From: Vitellaria paradoxa
Lineage: Eukaryota; Streptophyta; Magnoliopsida; Ericales; Sapotaceae
Direction of reading: 5' to 3'
DNA: 64,000 nt
NCBI GenBank assembly: GCA_019916065.1
Contig: CM034238.1
Location: 33,489,176-33,553,175 of the forward strand
Position numbers and translations under genes: made by a program. Below, in pieces: positions 1 to 11,613 of this stretch. Each line of letters begins with the position of its first letter. Positions within the stretch are counted from its first letter, which is position 1. The notes beneath the pieces are model-generated. The model was not told where the DNA came from. It saw only the letters and a program-made list of their open reading frames with translations, and searched no databases.

Positions 1-1
1 T

Positions 2-3000
2 ACTTCGTCACTTCCAGCGTCTGATAATGGAGCTACCACGTCTGATTCTCAGGAGACAATTACCTTAAGCTCATCACAACTTCAAGAGCTCATTCAATCC
101 TTGCGTGCTTCTAATCCTTCATCTTCCACTGCTACTCTGGCTAACTAAGGTAAACCAGTTCTTGTAGCCTCCTCTTCTCCCTCCTGGATCATCAATTTGG
201 GAGCCAGCTCGCATATGTCTGGTAATTCCTCCTTATTCTCTAATCTCAGTAATGTTAATCATAGTATTGTGTTAGCTGATGGTTCTTTTCGTCTTGTGTC
301 TAGTAGAGGAACTCTTCATCCCTCATCATCCCTTAATCTCCCTTCTAGTCTTTATGTACCACACTTTTCCTTTAATTTACTCTCTGTCAGTCAGTTAACC
401 AAATTATTAAATTATTCCATAACCTTCTTTCCTGCTTCTTGTGTTTTTCAGGACCTCACGACGAAGAAGATGATTGATTCGGGGCATGAGAAGGATGGCC
501 TTTATTATCTTAATCGTGATCGTCCACCAGAGCAGCTAGCTACCACAGTTCTCCACACCTCTGTCTCCCCTCTCCAGTGGCATGTTCGTCTTGGTCATCC
601 ATGTTTAGCTCGGTTGAAGCTACTTTTTCCAAATTTTAGTTTAGTGTCTAGTCTTGAATGTGAGGCTTGTCAACTTGGCAAGCATTATCGTAGTTCTTTT
701 CCTAGCCGTAGTATTAGTTGAGTCTGAACCTTTTGATATTGTTCATATAGATGTTTGGGGCCCTGCCCGCCTTTCTAGTGTTAATGGTTTTTCATATTTC
801 GTGATATTTGTTGATGATTTTTCTCGAATGACATGGCTTTTTTTAATTAAACGACGGTCTGATTTACCTTCTATTATTTCTTGTTTTTACAATGAAATTG
901 TTACTCAATTCAACAGAAGAATTAAAGTCTTTCGTTCTGATAATGCATTGGAATATATTCAGACGGTTGTTCATAACTTTTGTACTGATAGGGACATTAT
1001 CCACCAAACTACTTGTCCTCGCAGCTCTCAACAAAATGGTATTGCTGAACGCAAAAATCGTCATTTATTAGATATTGCTCGTACCCTAATGTTTCACATG
1101 CATGTCCCTAAATCTTTTTGGGCAGATGCTGTTCTCACTGCTTGTTGTCTAATTAATAGGGTCCCTACACTGATACTGTCAAATAAGTCTCCATTTTCTC
1201 TTCTTTATCCAAATCGGTCACCTTTTCCTCTTTCTCCTCATCCTTTTGGTTGTGTTGCCTTTGTTCATATACTTGATCCTAATCAAGACAAACTTTCATC
1301 TCGTTCTCGTAAGTGTGTCTTCTTAGGATATTCCCGCATTTAGAAAGGTTATCGTTGTTATCACCCTCCTTCCCGACGTTATTTTGTGAGTGTCGATGTC
1401 ACCTTTTTTGAATCTACTCCTTTCTTTTCTCCTAGTGGTGACCTCTTATCTCTTGATCTCATTGCTTTTCGTGAGGGGGCGCACTCCCTTACTCTTCCTG
1501 CCCTTTTATCTTCCACCTATGTTCCCGTATCCCAGTCTACCTCACTCACTTCTACCATTGATCCCTCCACAGGTTCAGAACCATTAGTTCAGTCTGAACC
1601 TTTTGCTCCTACTCCTCTGCAACAGGTTTATCGACGTGATCCTGATAGAAAGGTCATTCTTCCCTTACCGCCAGATCACAGTCCTTCGTTTGAGATACCT
1701 GATCTGATGAAGATCATTTTCCTTCTCCTGACTTGCCCATTGCCTTACGAAAAGGTAAGCGTACTTGCACTCAACATCCTCTTGCTAATTTTGTCTCTTA
1801 CCATCAGTTTTCCTCTTCCTTGTCTTCTTTTATTTGTGCCTTGTCTTCTGTTTTTGTTCCCTCTACTTATCAACAGGCCTTGTCTATTCCAGGATGGAAA
1901 CACACAATGGATGAAGAAATGCACGCTCTTCATCAAAATCAGACATGGGAACTCACCTCTCTACCTATTGGCAAACGAATAGTTGGTTGTCGCTGGGTTT
2001 ATACTGTTAAGTATCTTCCAGATGGTTCAGTTGAGCGCCTTAAAGCTCGGTTGGTTGCCAAAGGTTACACTCAAACGTATGGTGTTGACTATTCTGAGAC
2101 TCTCTCCTGTTGCTCGTCTGAACTCAATTCGGTTTCTTCTTGCTGTTGCTGCAAGTCGTTCTTGGCCTCTATATCAGCTTGATATTAAGAATGCATTCCT
2201 CCATGGAGAACTACAGGAAAAAATCTATGTGGATCAACCTCCTGGTTATAGTATCCCTGGCAGTGAGCATCTTGTATGTCGTTTACGGCGTGCTTTATAT
2301 GGTCTGAAACAATCTCCTAGCGCTTGGTTTGATCATTTCAGCTCTGTTCTCCGTGATATTGGGTATACTTGTTCTACTGCTGATCATTCAGTCTTTGTAC
2401 GACGACAATCTTCTGGCATTATTATATTGATTGTCTATGTTGATGACATTATTTCTGGTGATGATATCACAGGTATTGTGGATTTGAAACAGTATCTTGC
2501 TACTCAATTTTATACCAAGGATCTGGGTCGACTTCGTTACTTTCTTGGAATTGAAATTGCCCACTCTTCACAAGGCATCTCACTCTGTCAACGCAAGTAT
2601 GTACTGGATTTACTCTCTGAAACTGGTCTTTTCGGTGCCCGTCCTGCTGATACTCCTATGGACCCATCTACTAAATTAGATGCTTCTTCGGCCGAGCCAT
2701 TTTCTGATGTGGGTCGTTACCGTCGACTTGTGGGCAAGCTCATTTATCTCACTGTTACTCGTCCTGATATCACTTATGTTGTGGGGTTGGTCAGCCAATT
2801 TATGTATAGTCCTCGTCTTCCGCATTTTGAGGCTCTGTGTCGGATTCTACGGCATTTGAAGCATTCTCTTGCACATGGACCTTTGTATCGATCCTCTTCC
2901 TCCTTATGTGTTACTGGTTATAGTAATGTTGATTGGGCTGGTAATCGGAATGATCGGCGTTCCACCTTGGGTTATTGTACCTTTGTTGGTGGTAATTTGG

Positions 3001-3386
3001 TTACATGGCGTAGTAAGAAACATGTTGTGGCTCGTTCTAGTGCCGAAACTGAGTATCGTACTATGGCTCACACTGCTTCCGAAATGCTCTGGGTTCGGTC
3101 ACTTCTTCGGGATTTTGGTATTGAAGTTCCTGCTCTTATGGAAATGTATTGTGACAATTAAGCTGCTATCTTTATTGCCAATAATCCTGTGTTTCACGAG
3201 CGTACAAAACATATTGAGGTTGGTTGTCATTTTATACGTGATTTGCTGCTCCGCAAAGAATTGGGTACTCCATTTGTTCGCTCCTCTTCTCAGCTGGCCA
3301 ATCTTCTCACCAAGCCATTATGTCGTTCTGCATTTCAGAGTTTCACATCCAAGCTGTGCATTTTTGACTTATATGCTTTAGCTTGA
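2..3386 (+). pseudogene. Broken copia gag-pol polyprotein
   Basis: Compared with the sister copy on the minus strand, this reading shows a TAA stop near 146-148 and a protease site reading NLG where DSG is expected, so the catalytic Asp is lost. A frameshift lies near 715-720, just after the integrase zinc-binding region. A TAG stop is at 1341-1343, frameshifts fall between about 1590 and 1740 and near 2100, and a TAA stop at 3159-3161 cuts RNase H. One residue is missing after YVDDII and one in the RNase H SKK-HVV segment. The terminal TGA at 3384-3386 overlaps the polypurine tract, as in the sister element. The pattern is neutral decay of an old copy. Confidence 0.9.
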
Positions 3387-3393
3387 GGGGACG

Positions 3394-3617
3394 TGTTAGA
3401 ATATAGAATATATGCTTAATTTTCTTAGAATATAGATATGATTGTTTAGCATATAGGAGTGATTGATTTGGTTTCCTAATTTCCTAGTTTCCTATTTCCT
3501 AATTTGATGTAAACCTTCATTATAAATAATATTCAAGGGAGATGAGAGAATTCAATTTCAATCTCTCCCTTTTTCTCAACTTTCTCAACTCAGTATATAT
3601 TCCTTAAGTTGAGAACA
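3394..3617 (+). repeat. 3' LTR of decayed copia element
   Basis: It starts with TGTTAGAATATAG directly after a polypurine tract (TTGAGGGGACG, 3383-3393) and ends in GAGAACA, giving TG...CA ends and 224 bp. It holds a TATA-like TTATAAATAA near 3520-3530. The 5' LTR is outside the window, so the right border and target duplication are not tested. Confidence 0.75.
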
Positions 3618-3962
3618 AGTAAGACATTACCTATAAAACAGGATTCAAATTCTGTTTGCTCAACCCCCAACCTGATCAATAGTTAGGTTTTAGCCTTTGA
3701 GGAGAGGGGGTTGAAAAATCTCAACCTGGTTTGCAAGTCGTGTTGGGTTTTGGGTTGCAAGATAAATTTGACTCTCAGCCTCCTCTATATTAAATTTCCT
3801 AATTTTTTGAAAGGAAATCTGCTGTCTGTTTGATTGCTGATTGAAGCTTTTAAGCAGCCTAATACCCATCTCCCCTTCACTGAGCTGAGACTTAAAATTC
3901 AAATGTTCACAAGGTATTGGCCCATTTTGGGGTGTTATTTTACTTAATGAGTTTTGGTGCAG
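3618..3962 (+). other. ATG2 intron sequence before first visible exon
   Basis: No coding sequence is seen. The stretch ends in a normal acceptor, TTTTGGTGCAG, at 3952-3962. Confidence 0.6.
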
Positions 3963-6900
3963 GGGGTGGAAATACAACTGAGGCATGTGCAAGCTGTTGG
4001 TGTCTATGGCTGGAGCAGCGTATGTGAAACAATAATAGGAGAGTGGTTGGAAGATATTTCTCAACGCCAGGTTTTATTTCTATCTTGTACTTGAGAATAT
4101 CAGGTTTTTGCGCATTCAGGCAATATTATGTATTCATATTTACATATTACCTCCTTTACAATGTAGATTCCTAAACTCTTGCGAGGCCTTCCTCCAATTA
4201 GGGCATTGGCTTCTGTTAGTTCTGGTGCTGCACAGTTGGTTTCTTTGCCTGTGGAGAACTACAGGAAGGATCACAGATTACTGAAAGGATTGCAAAGAGG
4301 TAATTGGTATCTGCAAGCAAAACTATTCTATTATTTTACCAATAGAAAGATCCCTGTGTAAAAGCCAATACCTTTGGCATCTTCATGTCTTCAGGGATTA
4401 ATCTTCATTAGTATTTTACTTGACTATACATGCACGACTCTGTATGGCCTTGCTTCCTATGTGCAATGGGGCTAAATAAGAACCACGAGATTCTTGGTGC
4501 CAACACAAATTTGATCTTCTTATCATTTGTTAGTTGATTTGGAGTTTGCAACCCTCTTATGGGCTTGAGTATACGTAAACATTGCAACTGCTGTCTGTCT
4601 ACTCAATTAAATGCAGTAAGCCTTTACTCCATAACTTGGGTTGTGTAGAAGTATCCTTTTCTACCCATTGTTTGACTACATTTTTCAGTTATGAAGATCA
4701 CGGGTTATCATATATTTTTTGATAGCCTTAAGTCATTTCTTTTAACGGGGATTAAATCACAACAGCTCTGATGCAAGTATTGCCTTTGTTTCATAAAACA
4801 TATCTTCTTTATTCACAATCTGGACTAGATCAATTGTGGCTTCATTTTTTCAAATTTGCATTTTATTCTTTTGATTTTATTCTTTCTTGTATCTATACCT
4901 TTCTTCGGCCTATTTACTGATGGTTTATGTTCTTGATCAAGTGCTAGTGAAATTCTTGTTCGAATGATTTCAATAGGAGGAAATATTTATTTTAAACCAG
5001 AAACTTGTAAGAGAGATTTTGAAGTTTTCCTTGTTTTGGTCTTCAAATTGATGCCATGTTTAAAACCTTGCATGCTCATGTTTACTCTGTTCTCCCCAGC
5101 CGTGGTTAATAGGATAACCTTAATCTCCTTCTCTTTTGCTGGGTATTATATTAGATAGATATGACGCAGTTGTATCCTTTTCAGGTACAATTGCATTTCT
5201 TAGAAGTATTTCAGTGGAAGCTGTTGGGCTAGGAGTACATTTGGCAGCGGGGACTCATGAATTCCTGCTCCAAGCAGAATGTATTTTTTCAAGGATTCCA
5301 CAATCTGTACCATGGCCTGTACAAAACAGAATGAAAACAAATGTCAGATCTAATCAACCTAAAAATGCTAGACAAGGAATTCAACAGGTGAGCTTCCAAC
5401 CCTCATGGAACTGAGCTGGATTTTAGAATATCATTTCTAATTTGATTGCCAGTTCTTTTAATATTGGTAATTGATCTACACACCCTGGTCTGTTATTGAC
5501 ATATTGGGTTGATTTTGTGGGAAAAATGATTTCTAATGGATTCAGATTTATTTAATGGAACTTAGTAGATTTTCAACTAAAATCGCCTTTCTTCTTTTGT
5601 TCCCTCAGTTATTTATTTCAGTTAGAAAACCAGAATAAAGAATTGAAGAGTGAATGATAAATTCCCCTCTCCAAGCACTCTTATTTATAATCGAAGGTTA
5701 CAATTAAAATAGGAAACAATACAACTCAGAATAGGAAACGGAAGGACAGCTAATTAAGGCTATCAACCTAAGAAAGGAAAACTCAATAATACTAATTATA
5801 ATACTAATAATATTAATATCTTCTAATACGCCCCCTCAAGCTGGAGCATACATATCAAAAATCCCCAGCTTGGAAGACAAATTGAGGAAGGCAGGACGAG
5901 ATAGTGGCTTAGTGAGAAGATCGGCCAGTTGGGACGACGACCGAACAAAAGGAGTACTTAATTGTCGTCGCATTAGTAAATCACGAATGAAGTGACAATC
6001 AACCTCAATATGCTTGGTGCGTTCATGAAAGACAGGATTGTTGGCAATAAAGATGGCAGCCTGATTATCACAGTGCATAGGCATAGGCAAAGGAACAGCA
6101 ATCCCAAAGTCACATAGTAGAGAGCGAACCCAAAGCATCTCAGCTGCAGTATGAGCCATAGCACGATACTCAGCTTCGGCACTCGAACGAGCAACAACAT
6201 GCTGCTTCTTACTGCGCCAAGTAACCAAATTATCCCCAACAAAGGTGCAATACCCAGAAGTCGAACGACGATCAGTACGGCTCCCAGCCCAATCGGCATC
6301 ACTATAGCCAGTGACAGTGAGTGAGGAAGATGGGCGATAAAGAAGACCACGACCAGGAGACTGTTTCAAATAGCGCAGGATTCGACAAACAGCTTCAAAG
6401 TGAGGAGTACGAGGAGCATGCATAAATTGGCTAACAACCCCAACAGCATAAGTGATATCAGGACGAGTGACTGTTAGGTAAATCAATTTGCCCACCAGAC
6501 GTCTATAACGACTGACATCCGAAAAAGTAGTACCAGAAGAAGTATCCAATTTAGTAGAAGAATCCATAGGCGTGTCTGCAGGGCGAGCACCTAATAGACC
6601 AGTCTCAGAGAGTAAATCCAGAACATACTTACGTTGACAAATTGAGAGTCCCTGAGCAGAACGAGCAATTTCAAGGCCCAAAAAATACCGAAGGCCTCCG
6701 AGATCCTTTGTGTGAAACTGACGAGCAAGATGTTGTTTTAAAGCCACAATACCAGAAGCATCATCACCCGAGAGAATAATATCGTCAACATACACAATGA
6801 CAATAATAGTGCCAGAAGAAGTATGACGACAAAAGACAGAATGATCAGCAGAAGAGCGTGAGAAACCAACTTCAATAAGAGCAGAGCTGAAACGATCAAA

Positions 6901-9900
6901 CCATGCGCGAGGAGATTGTTTCAATCCATAAAGAGCACGCCGCAATCGACAGACCAAATGATTATTGCCTGGAGTAGAATAACCAGGTGGTTGATCCATA
7001 TAGACCTCTTCTTGAAGGTTACCATGAAGAAATGCATTTTTAATATCAAGCTAATGCAAAGGCCAATGACGACTAACTGCGACTGCAAGGAGGATACGAA
7101 CAGAATTCAGGCGAGCAACAGGAGAAAAGGTCTCAGTGTAGTCCACACCATAAGTTTGGGTGTAGCCTTTGGCCACCAAACGAGCCTTGAGGCGTTCAAC
7201 AGTCCCATCAGGAAGATACTTAACAGTGTAAACCCAGCGACAACCAACCGTCTGTTTGCCAGGAGGCAGAGTGGTGAGTTCCCACGTCTGATTCAGATGG
7301 AGAGCATTCATCTCTTCATCCATAGCATGTTTCCATCCCGGAATGGATAAGGCCTGCATATAAGAGGATGGAACAGACACAGAAGACAAGGCACAAACAA
7401 ACGAGAAAAGAGACGATGAAATACGATGATAGGACACATGGTTAGCAAGTGGATGTTGGGTGCAAGTGCGTGTACCTTTCCGTAATGCAATAGGCAAATC
7501 AGATGAGGGAGCAGGATCTGCGGACGAAGAATCAGAATCAGTTGGAGAAGAGAGGATCACCTTCCTATCACGATCGCGCTGATATACCTGTGGAAGAGGA
7601 GGAATGAGGGGAAGACTAGGAGCCACAGGAGAAGCGGGTATGGGTGTAATGGTGGAATCAAGGGGCGATTGTGTAGGCAAAGGAATATATACGGAAGAAA
7701 TGGGAGTTGGAAGAGTAGGAGACGACGCCCCCTCACGGGAAATAAGGTCAGAGGACAGAGCATTGCCATCAGAAGAGAAGAAAGCTGTGGATTCAAAAAA
7801 AGTGACATCAGCACTGACAAAATAACGACGAGAAGCAGGATGATAACATCGATAGCCTTTTTGTGTACGGGAGTACCCCAAAAGGATGCACTTGCGAGAA
7901 CGAGGGGATAATTTATCAAGGCCAGGATCAAGGTTATGAACAAAGGCAACACATCCAAAAACACGAGGAGGAAGAGAAAAAGGTGACCGGTTAGGATAGA
8001 GAACAGAAAAGGGAGATTGATTGGACAAGACAGGTGTAGGGACTCTGTTAATAAGATAACAAGCTGTAAGAACAACATCGGCCCAAAAGGGTTTAGGAAC
8101 ATTCATTTGAAATAATAAGGTGCGAGCAACATCTAAAATATGACGGTGTTTACGCTCAGCAACACCATTCTGCTGAGAAGTACGAGGACAGGTTGTTTGA
8201 TGGATAATGCCCTTTTCAAGACAAAATTGATCAACAGCAGATTGAACATATTCTAATGCATTATCAGATCGAAGTATTTTGATCCTCTTATCAAACTGGG
8301 TGAAAATTTCATTGTAAAAACGAGAAATGATAGAGGGTAAATCAGTTCTTTGTTTCATTAAAAAAATCCAAGTCATACGAGAAGAATCATCAATAAATAG
8401 AACAAAATAAAGGAATCCATTGATACTTTTAACGCGGGAAGGTCCCCAAACATCAGTATGAATGACACGAAAAGGCTCTGACTCACGAATATTACTACGA
8501 CTAGAAAAGGTACTACGGTGATGCTTGCCAAACTGACAAGCCTCACAATCTAGACTAGGCACATGACTCAAATTTGGCACAATAAGTTTCAATCTTGCCA
8601 AGGACGGATGACCGAGACGTCGATGCCACTGAAGAGGAGAGAGAGAAGTGCGGAGAGCAATAGAAGGCGAATGTGCTGGAAGGGAAGGACAATCGAGATA
8701 GTAAAGACCATCCTTCTCATCCCCGAACCAATCGTCTTCTTCGTCTTGAGATCCTGAAAGACACAAGAATTTGCAAAGAAAGTTATTGAACAATTTAACA
8801 ATCGAGTTAATTGACTGACAGAGAGTAAATTAAAAGGAAACTGAGGAACATAAAGACTAGAGTCTAAATGAAGAGAAGAAGAAGGACGAAGAGTCCCTCT
8901 ACCAGACACAGGACGAGATGACCCATCGGCTAACACTATGTTATGATTAAGAGAACGAAGATTAGAGAATAAGGAAGAATTACCAGACATATGTGAACTG
9001 GCTCCTGAATCAATGATCCAGGAGGGAGAGCTAGAAGCCACAAGAGCAGGGTTACCTGAGTTTGCCAAAGTAGCAGTAGAGGTAGAAGGAGTAGACACCC
9101 GTAGCGACTGAATGAGCTCTTGGAGCTGAGATGAACTCAGAGTGTATGTCTCCTGAGAATCAGATGTGGGAGTACTGATTGGAGTCGCTGAAGACTGTGT
9201 AGGACCATTATCTTTGACATGATGTGCCTGTTCTGGTTTACCATACTTCTTCCAACAATAGGGTTCGGTGTGATTTGTTCCACCACAATGATCACACTTG
9301 CGGTCTCCCTTGTTTCCAGAAGATCGTCCTCCACCTCTAGAACCACCACGAGTGTTTCGTCCACCACGGGAACCACGAGACGGCCCCCCACGATTATGCT
9401 GGCTAACTAGAGCAGAAGAATCTGTAGGTAAGGTTGTATTATCAGGGGTGGAGGATCGATTACCCAAGGAAGAGCGCTGGATACGGGAGTAAGCACTAGC
9501 TGCAGTGGGCAATGTCTCGCTTGCTAAAATTTGATCCTTGAATCCTCGGAGGGAAGGATTTAAGCCAGATAGAAAGTTGGCTATCATAAATTCTTCCCAA
9601 TATTTCTTCTGCTGTATCAAGTCTGTACTAAAGGGACGATATTGCAACAATTGTTCCCACAAACTTTTTAAGTGACTATAATATTCAGAAAGAGATTTGT
9701 CACCTTGTTTGGCTGAAAACATCTGCTCGTATAACTCATACACTCTAGAAACATTGCTTTTCTGAGAATAGGACTCAGCGAGACACTCCCATATCCGTTT
9801 AGAAGAATCACAAAATTCAACAGTGGTGGCAACAGAGTCCTCTAAACTATGCCAGAGAAGGCCCATAACAATTGCATCTTCACTCATCCATACAGAATAC

Positions 9901-11613
9901 GTAGGGTCCGTTGAAGGAGGTGCTTCATCGGTAATATATTTGAGTTTGTTCTTGCCCCGGAGAAAAGTTTTAACTGCATGTGCCCAACCCAAGTAATTGT
10001 CCCCATTCAATTTCTTGGGTGTAATAGAGCGAGGAACATCATCAGCTTTGAGAAAGACAGTTGGATTGAAGGGTTGATCTTCTGATTTCGCCATAACAGG
10101 ACAAAGGCCTTAACAAACAAACAAAAAAAATACCAATTGGATGGAACAGCAACAACAACCACCAATGGCAGCGGAACTGGTAAAGGCACGGTAACAGACG
10201 AGATTAATTAGACGAAACCAGCAAGACAACAATCCAAATCAAACGAACTCAGCAGCACATCATTAGCAAAACGAACAACACAGAAGCATCAGATCGAACA
10301 GCAGCAGCAACAAACAGTAGCCGGACAAAACTAGCACAGACAAAACTGGAACAGGTACATCTGAACACATACGATCATCCGATGACAAGGGCAACCACCG
10401 GCGGACGTCCGCTCAGGCCATGCGACCGCCGTCGAAGAAGCCGGTTGTCGGCCGGTGAGTCACGCGCCCACACGCGCCGGAGATGTCTTGGCGCGTAGGG
10501 GGCTGACGCGAGCAATCAGGCCACCACGGCGGCGGCGTCTGGCCACACCCTTCTAGGGTTTTGATCGCCGGTGGAGGGCGAGCCTCTGGGAACCGTCGGC
10601 CGGTTGCTCCGGTCGCCGGAGAAGTCGCCGGAGAAGTCGGGGGGGGCTGACGCGAGCAGTCAGGCCGCCACGGCGGCAGCGTCTGGCAACACCCTTCTAG
10701 GGTTTTGATCGCCGGTGGAGGGCGAGCCTCTGGGGACCGTCGGCCGGTTGCTCCGGTCGCCGGAGAAGTCGCCGGAGAAGTCGCCGGTGAGAAACAGTAG
10801 TACGCCTCTCTCTTTGATTATTTTTGGCTCTGATACCAAGTTAGAAAACCAGAATAAAGAATTGAAGAGTGAATGATAAATTCCCCTCTCCAAGCACTCT
10901 TATTTATAATCGAAGGTTACAATTAAAATAGGAAACAATACAACTCAGAATAGGAAACGGAAGGACAGCTAATTAAGGCTATCAACCTAAGAAAGGAAAA
11001 CTCAATAATACTAATTATAATACTAATAATATTAATATCTTCTAATAATTTCTATTTTTAAATTTTTAGTGGTTTCTTCGCATCCATGTGCCGCCTTGAT
11101 GGTAGGTGGTACTTACCGCATTTGCTTTGAATAAAGCTTTAATGCTTTTACTGGTAGGCTTATGAAAGTATCGGTGATGGCCTTGGCAAGACTGCTTCTG
11201 CTTTAGTTCGAACTCCCTTGAGAAGATACCAGTGTGGTGCTGGTGTAGGATCTGCATTGGCAACTGCTGTTCAGGCAGCGCCGGCAGCTGCCATAGCTCC
11301 AGCTTCTGCTGCTGCACGTGCTGTGCGTTGTGCTCTCCTTGGTGTCAGGAATAGGTGAGATCCTCTCTCTCTGTCTTTTTGTGTGTGTGTGTGTGTGTGT
11401 TTTCGTCAGATGCCACCTTGGCACCCCTCTGCATGTGATGTGAACTCATTGTCTATTTGTGATCTAGCCTTGATACATTGGCTTTACATTTGCAGTCTTG
11501 ATCCTGAACATAAGAAAGAGTCGATTGAAAAATATTTGGGCACTACTCAGTATCGGGAGGATATGACAGGTGTCAATTATGGTGATGCTTACCTGTGTTT
11601 ATGTTTAAAATGA
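3963..11613 (+). CDS. ATG2: Autophagy-related protein 2, C-terminal exons (5' part beyond window)
   Basis: ATG2 is a rod-like lipid-transfer protein that moves lipids from the ER to the growing phagophore with ATG9 and ATG18. Five exons join in frame: 3963-4070 ([17 protein letters not shown]...), 4167-4299 ([18 protein letters not shown]), 5185-5387 ([20 protein letters not shown]), 11158-11354 ([20 protein letters not shown]) and 11496-11613 ([16 protein letters not shown]). All introns are GT...AG and the split codons match: G/GT at 4299/5185 and AG/T at 11354/11496. The peptides match the conserved C-terminal end of plant ATG2 as I know it. The fourth intron (5388-11157) is about 5.8 kb because a copia element sits in it, antisense to the gene. 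The last residues before TGA at 11613 ([15 protein letters not shown]) look unlike ATG2, so the true final splice may leave at ACAG|gtgt near 11569 and end elsewhere. Confidence 0.92.
4300..5184 (+). other. ATG2 intron, no other feature seen
   Basis: The intron has donor GTAATTGG and acceptor CCTTTTCAG. It is AT-rich and I see no gene or clear repeat in it. Confidence 0.7.
5615..5619. repeat. Target site duplication (left) of copia element
   Basis: ATTTC flanks the element here and again at 11048-11052. A 5-bp duplication is normal for copia integrase. Confidence 0.9.
5620..5828 (-). repeat. 3' LTR of young copia element
   Basis: This 209-bp sequence runs from AGTTAGAAAACC to TCTTCTAATA on the plus strand and is repeated without a visible difference at 10839-11047. 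It contains TTATAAATAAG on the element strand, a likely TATA box. Confidence 0.94.
5829..5839 (-). other. Polypurine tract of young copia element
   Basis: TTGAGGGGGCG on the minus strand directly precedes the 3' LTR. It is the usual plus-strand DNA primer, and the TGA of the polyprotein (5836-5838) overlaps it. Confidence 0.85.
5836..7050 (-). pseudogene. Copia reverse transcriptase-RNase H segment (downstream of nonsense codon)
   Basis: This is the third open segment of the broken polyprotein, in the same frame as the integrase segment but cut off by the TAG at 7051-7053. It starts at [10 protein letters not shown], an RT motif with a catalytic Asp, and contains the RT box [11 protein letters not shown]. 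It then carries RNase H motifs [36 protein letters not shown] and the closing [11 protein letters not shown]. It ends in MYAPA and TGA. Apart from the stop before it, the 1.2 kb is fully open, consistent with a young copy. An internal Met at 6999 is unlikely to serve as a real start. Confidence 0.9.
7051..8720 (-). pseudogene. Copia integrase and RT N-terminal segment (between frameshift and nonsense codon)
   Basis: The segment is open from the frameshift at 8720/8721 to the TAG at 7051-7053. It holds the integrase zinc site (H and H in [12 protein letters not shown], then CEACQFGKH). The catalytic core follows with [16 protein letters not shown] and the Glu in [18 protein letters not shown]. 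Then come FGCVAFVH and [14 protein letters not shown], and the start of RT ([38 protein letters not shown]). The stop replaces a Gln codon conserved in the older copy (CAG to TAG) just before [10 protein letters not shown]. Translation upstream in this frame (to 8793) is an artefact of the shift. Confidence 0.92.
8721..10094 (-). CDS. Copia Gag and protease segment
   Basis: The open frame begins [10 protein letters not shown]. Its N-terminal half is a UBN2/gag_pre-type Gag ([33 protein letters not shown] region), followed by an Arg/Gly-rich RNA-binding stretch at residues about 235-265. A CCHC knuckle lies at C267-C280 ([14 protein letters not shown]) and the protease motif DSGASSHMS starts at residue 362. 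Gag packages the RNA and the protease cuts the polyprotein. The correct frame ends at 8720/8721, where one C present in the older copy is missing. Past that point the frame runs on to a stop at 8589 with unrelated residues. Gag and the start of the protease are therefore intact while pol is out of frame. Confidence 0.92.
10095..10825 (-). other. GC-rich untranslated leader of young copia element
   Basis: About 730 bases lie between the primer site and the Gag start. The half next to the primer site is very rich in G and C, with many CGCCGG and CCGGCG words, unlike the AT-rich surroundings. It contains a 144-bp tandem duplication. No conserved open frame is seen. Confidence 0.75.
10501..10788. 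repeat. 144-bp tandem duplication in copia leader
   Basis: Two copies start with GGCTGACGCGAGCA at 10501 and 10645 and share TTCTAGGGTTTTGATCGCCG and GAGGGCGAGCCTCTGGG. They differ at only a few bases. Each copy ends in 12-base GTCGCCGGAGAA repeats. Confidence 0.9.
10826..10838 (-). other. Primer-binding site (initiator tRNA-Met)
   Basis: TGGTATCAGAGCC on the minus strand directly abuts the 5' LTR. It is the standard plant copia primer site, complementary to the 3' end of initiator tRNA-Met. Confidence 0.93.
10839..11047 (-). repeat. 5' LTR of young copia element
   Basis: It is 209 bp long and appears identical to 5620-5828. The right flank ATTTC at 11048-11052 completes the target duplication. 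Confidence 0.94.
11381..11400. repeat. (GT)10 microsatellite in ATG2 intron
   Basis: Ten GT units lie 26 bases after the donor of exon 11158-11354. Confidence 0.9.

Larger units (their letters stand above)
1..3617 (+). mobile_element. Decayed Ty1/copia retrotransposon, 3' part (5' end beyond window)
   Basis: This is the gag tail, protease, integrase, reverse transcriptase, RNase H and 3' LTR of a copia element, in the order PR-INT-RT-RH that defines Ty1/copia. Visible landmarks are ASSHMSGN (protease), ERKNRHLLDIARTL (integrase), YVDDII (RT) and [17 protein letters not shown] (RNase H). The frame is broken many times, so it cannot code for a working polyprotein. It resembles the younger element at 5620-11047 over the whole coding part, so both belong to one family. 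It lies upstream of the first visible ATG2 exon, so it probably sits in an earlier ATG2 intron; that is inference because the upstream exons are outside the window. Confidence 0.93.
5620..11047 (-). mobile_element. Young, near-complete Ty1/copia retrotransposon in ATG2 intron
   Basis: The element is 5,428 bp on the minus strand: LTR, primer-binding site, GC-rich leader, gag-PR-INT-RT-RH, polypurine tract, LTR. The two 209-bp LTRs look identical base for base and the ATTTC target duplication is perfect, so the insertion is recent. The LTR ends on the element strand are TA...CT rather than the usual TG...CA. The coding region has only two obvious lesions, a 1-base deletion at 8720/8721 and a TAG stop at 7051-7053. 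It lies within the ATG2 intron between exons 5185-5387 and 11158-11354, opposite to gene direction, and leaves both splice sites intact. Confidence 0.96.
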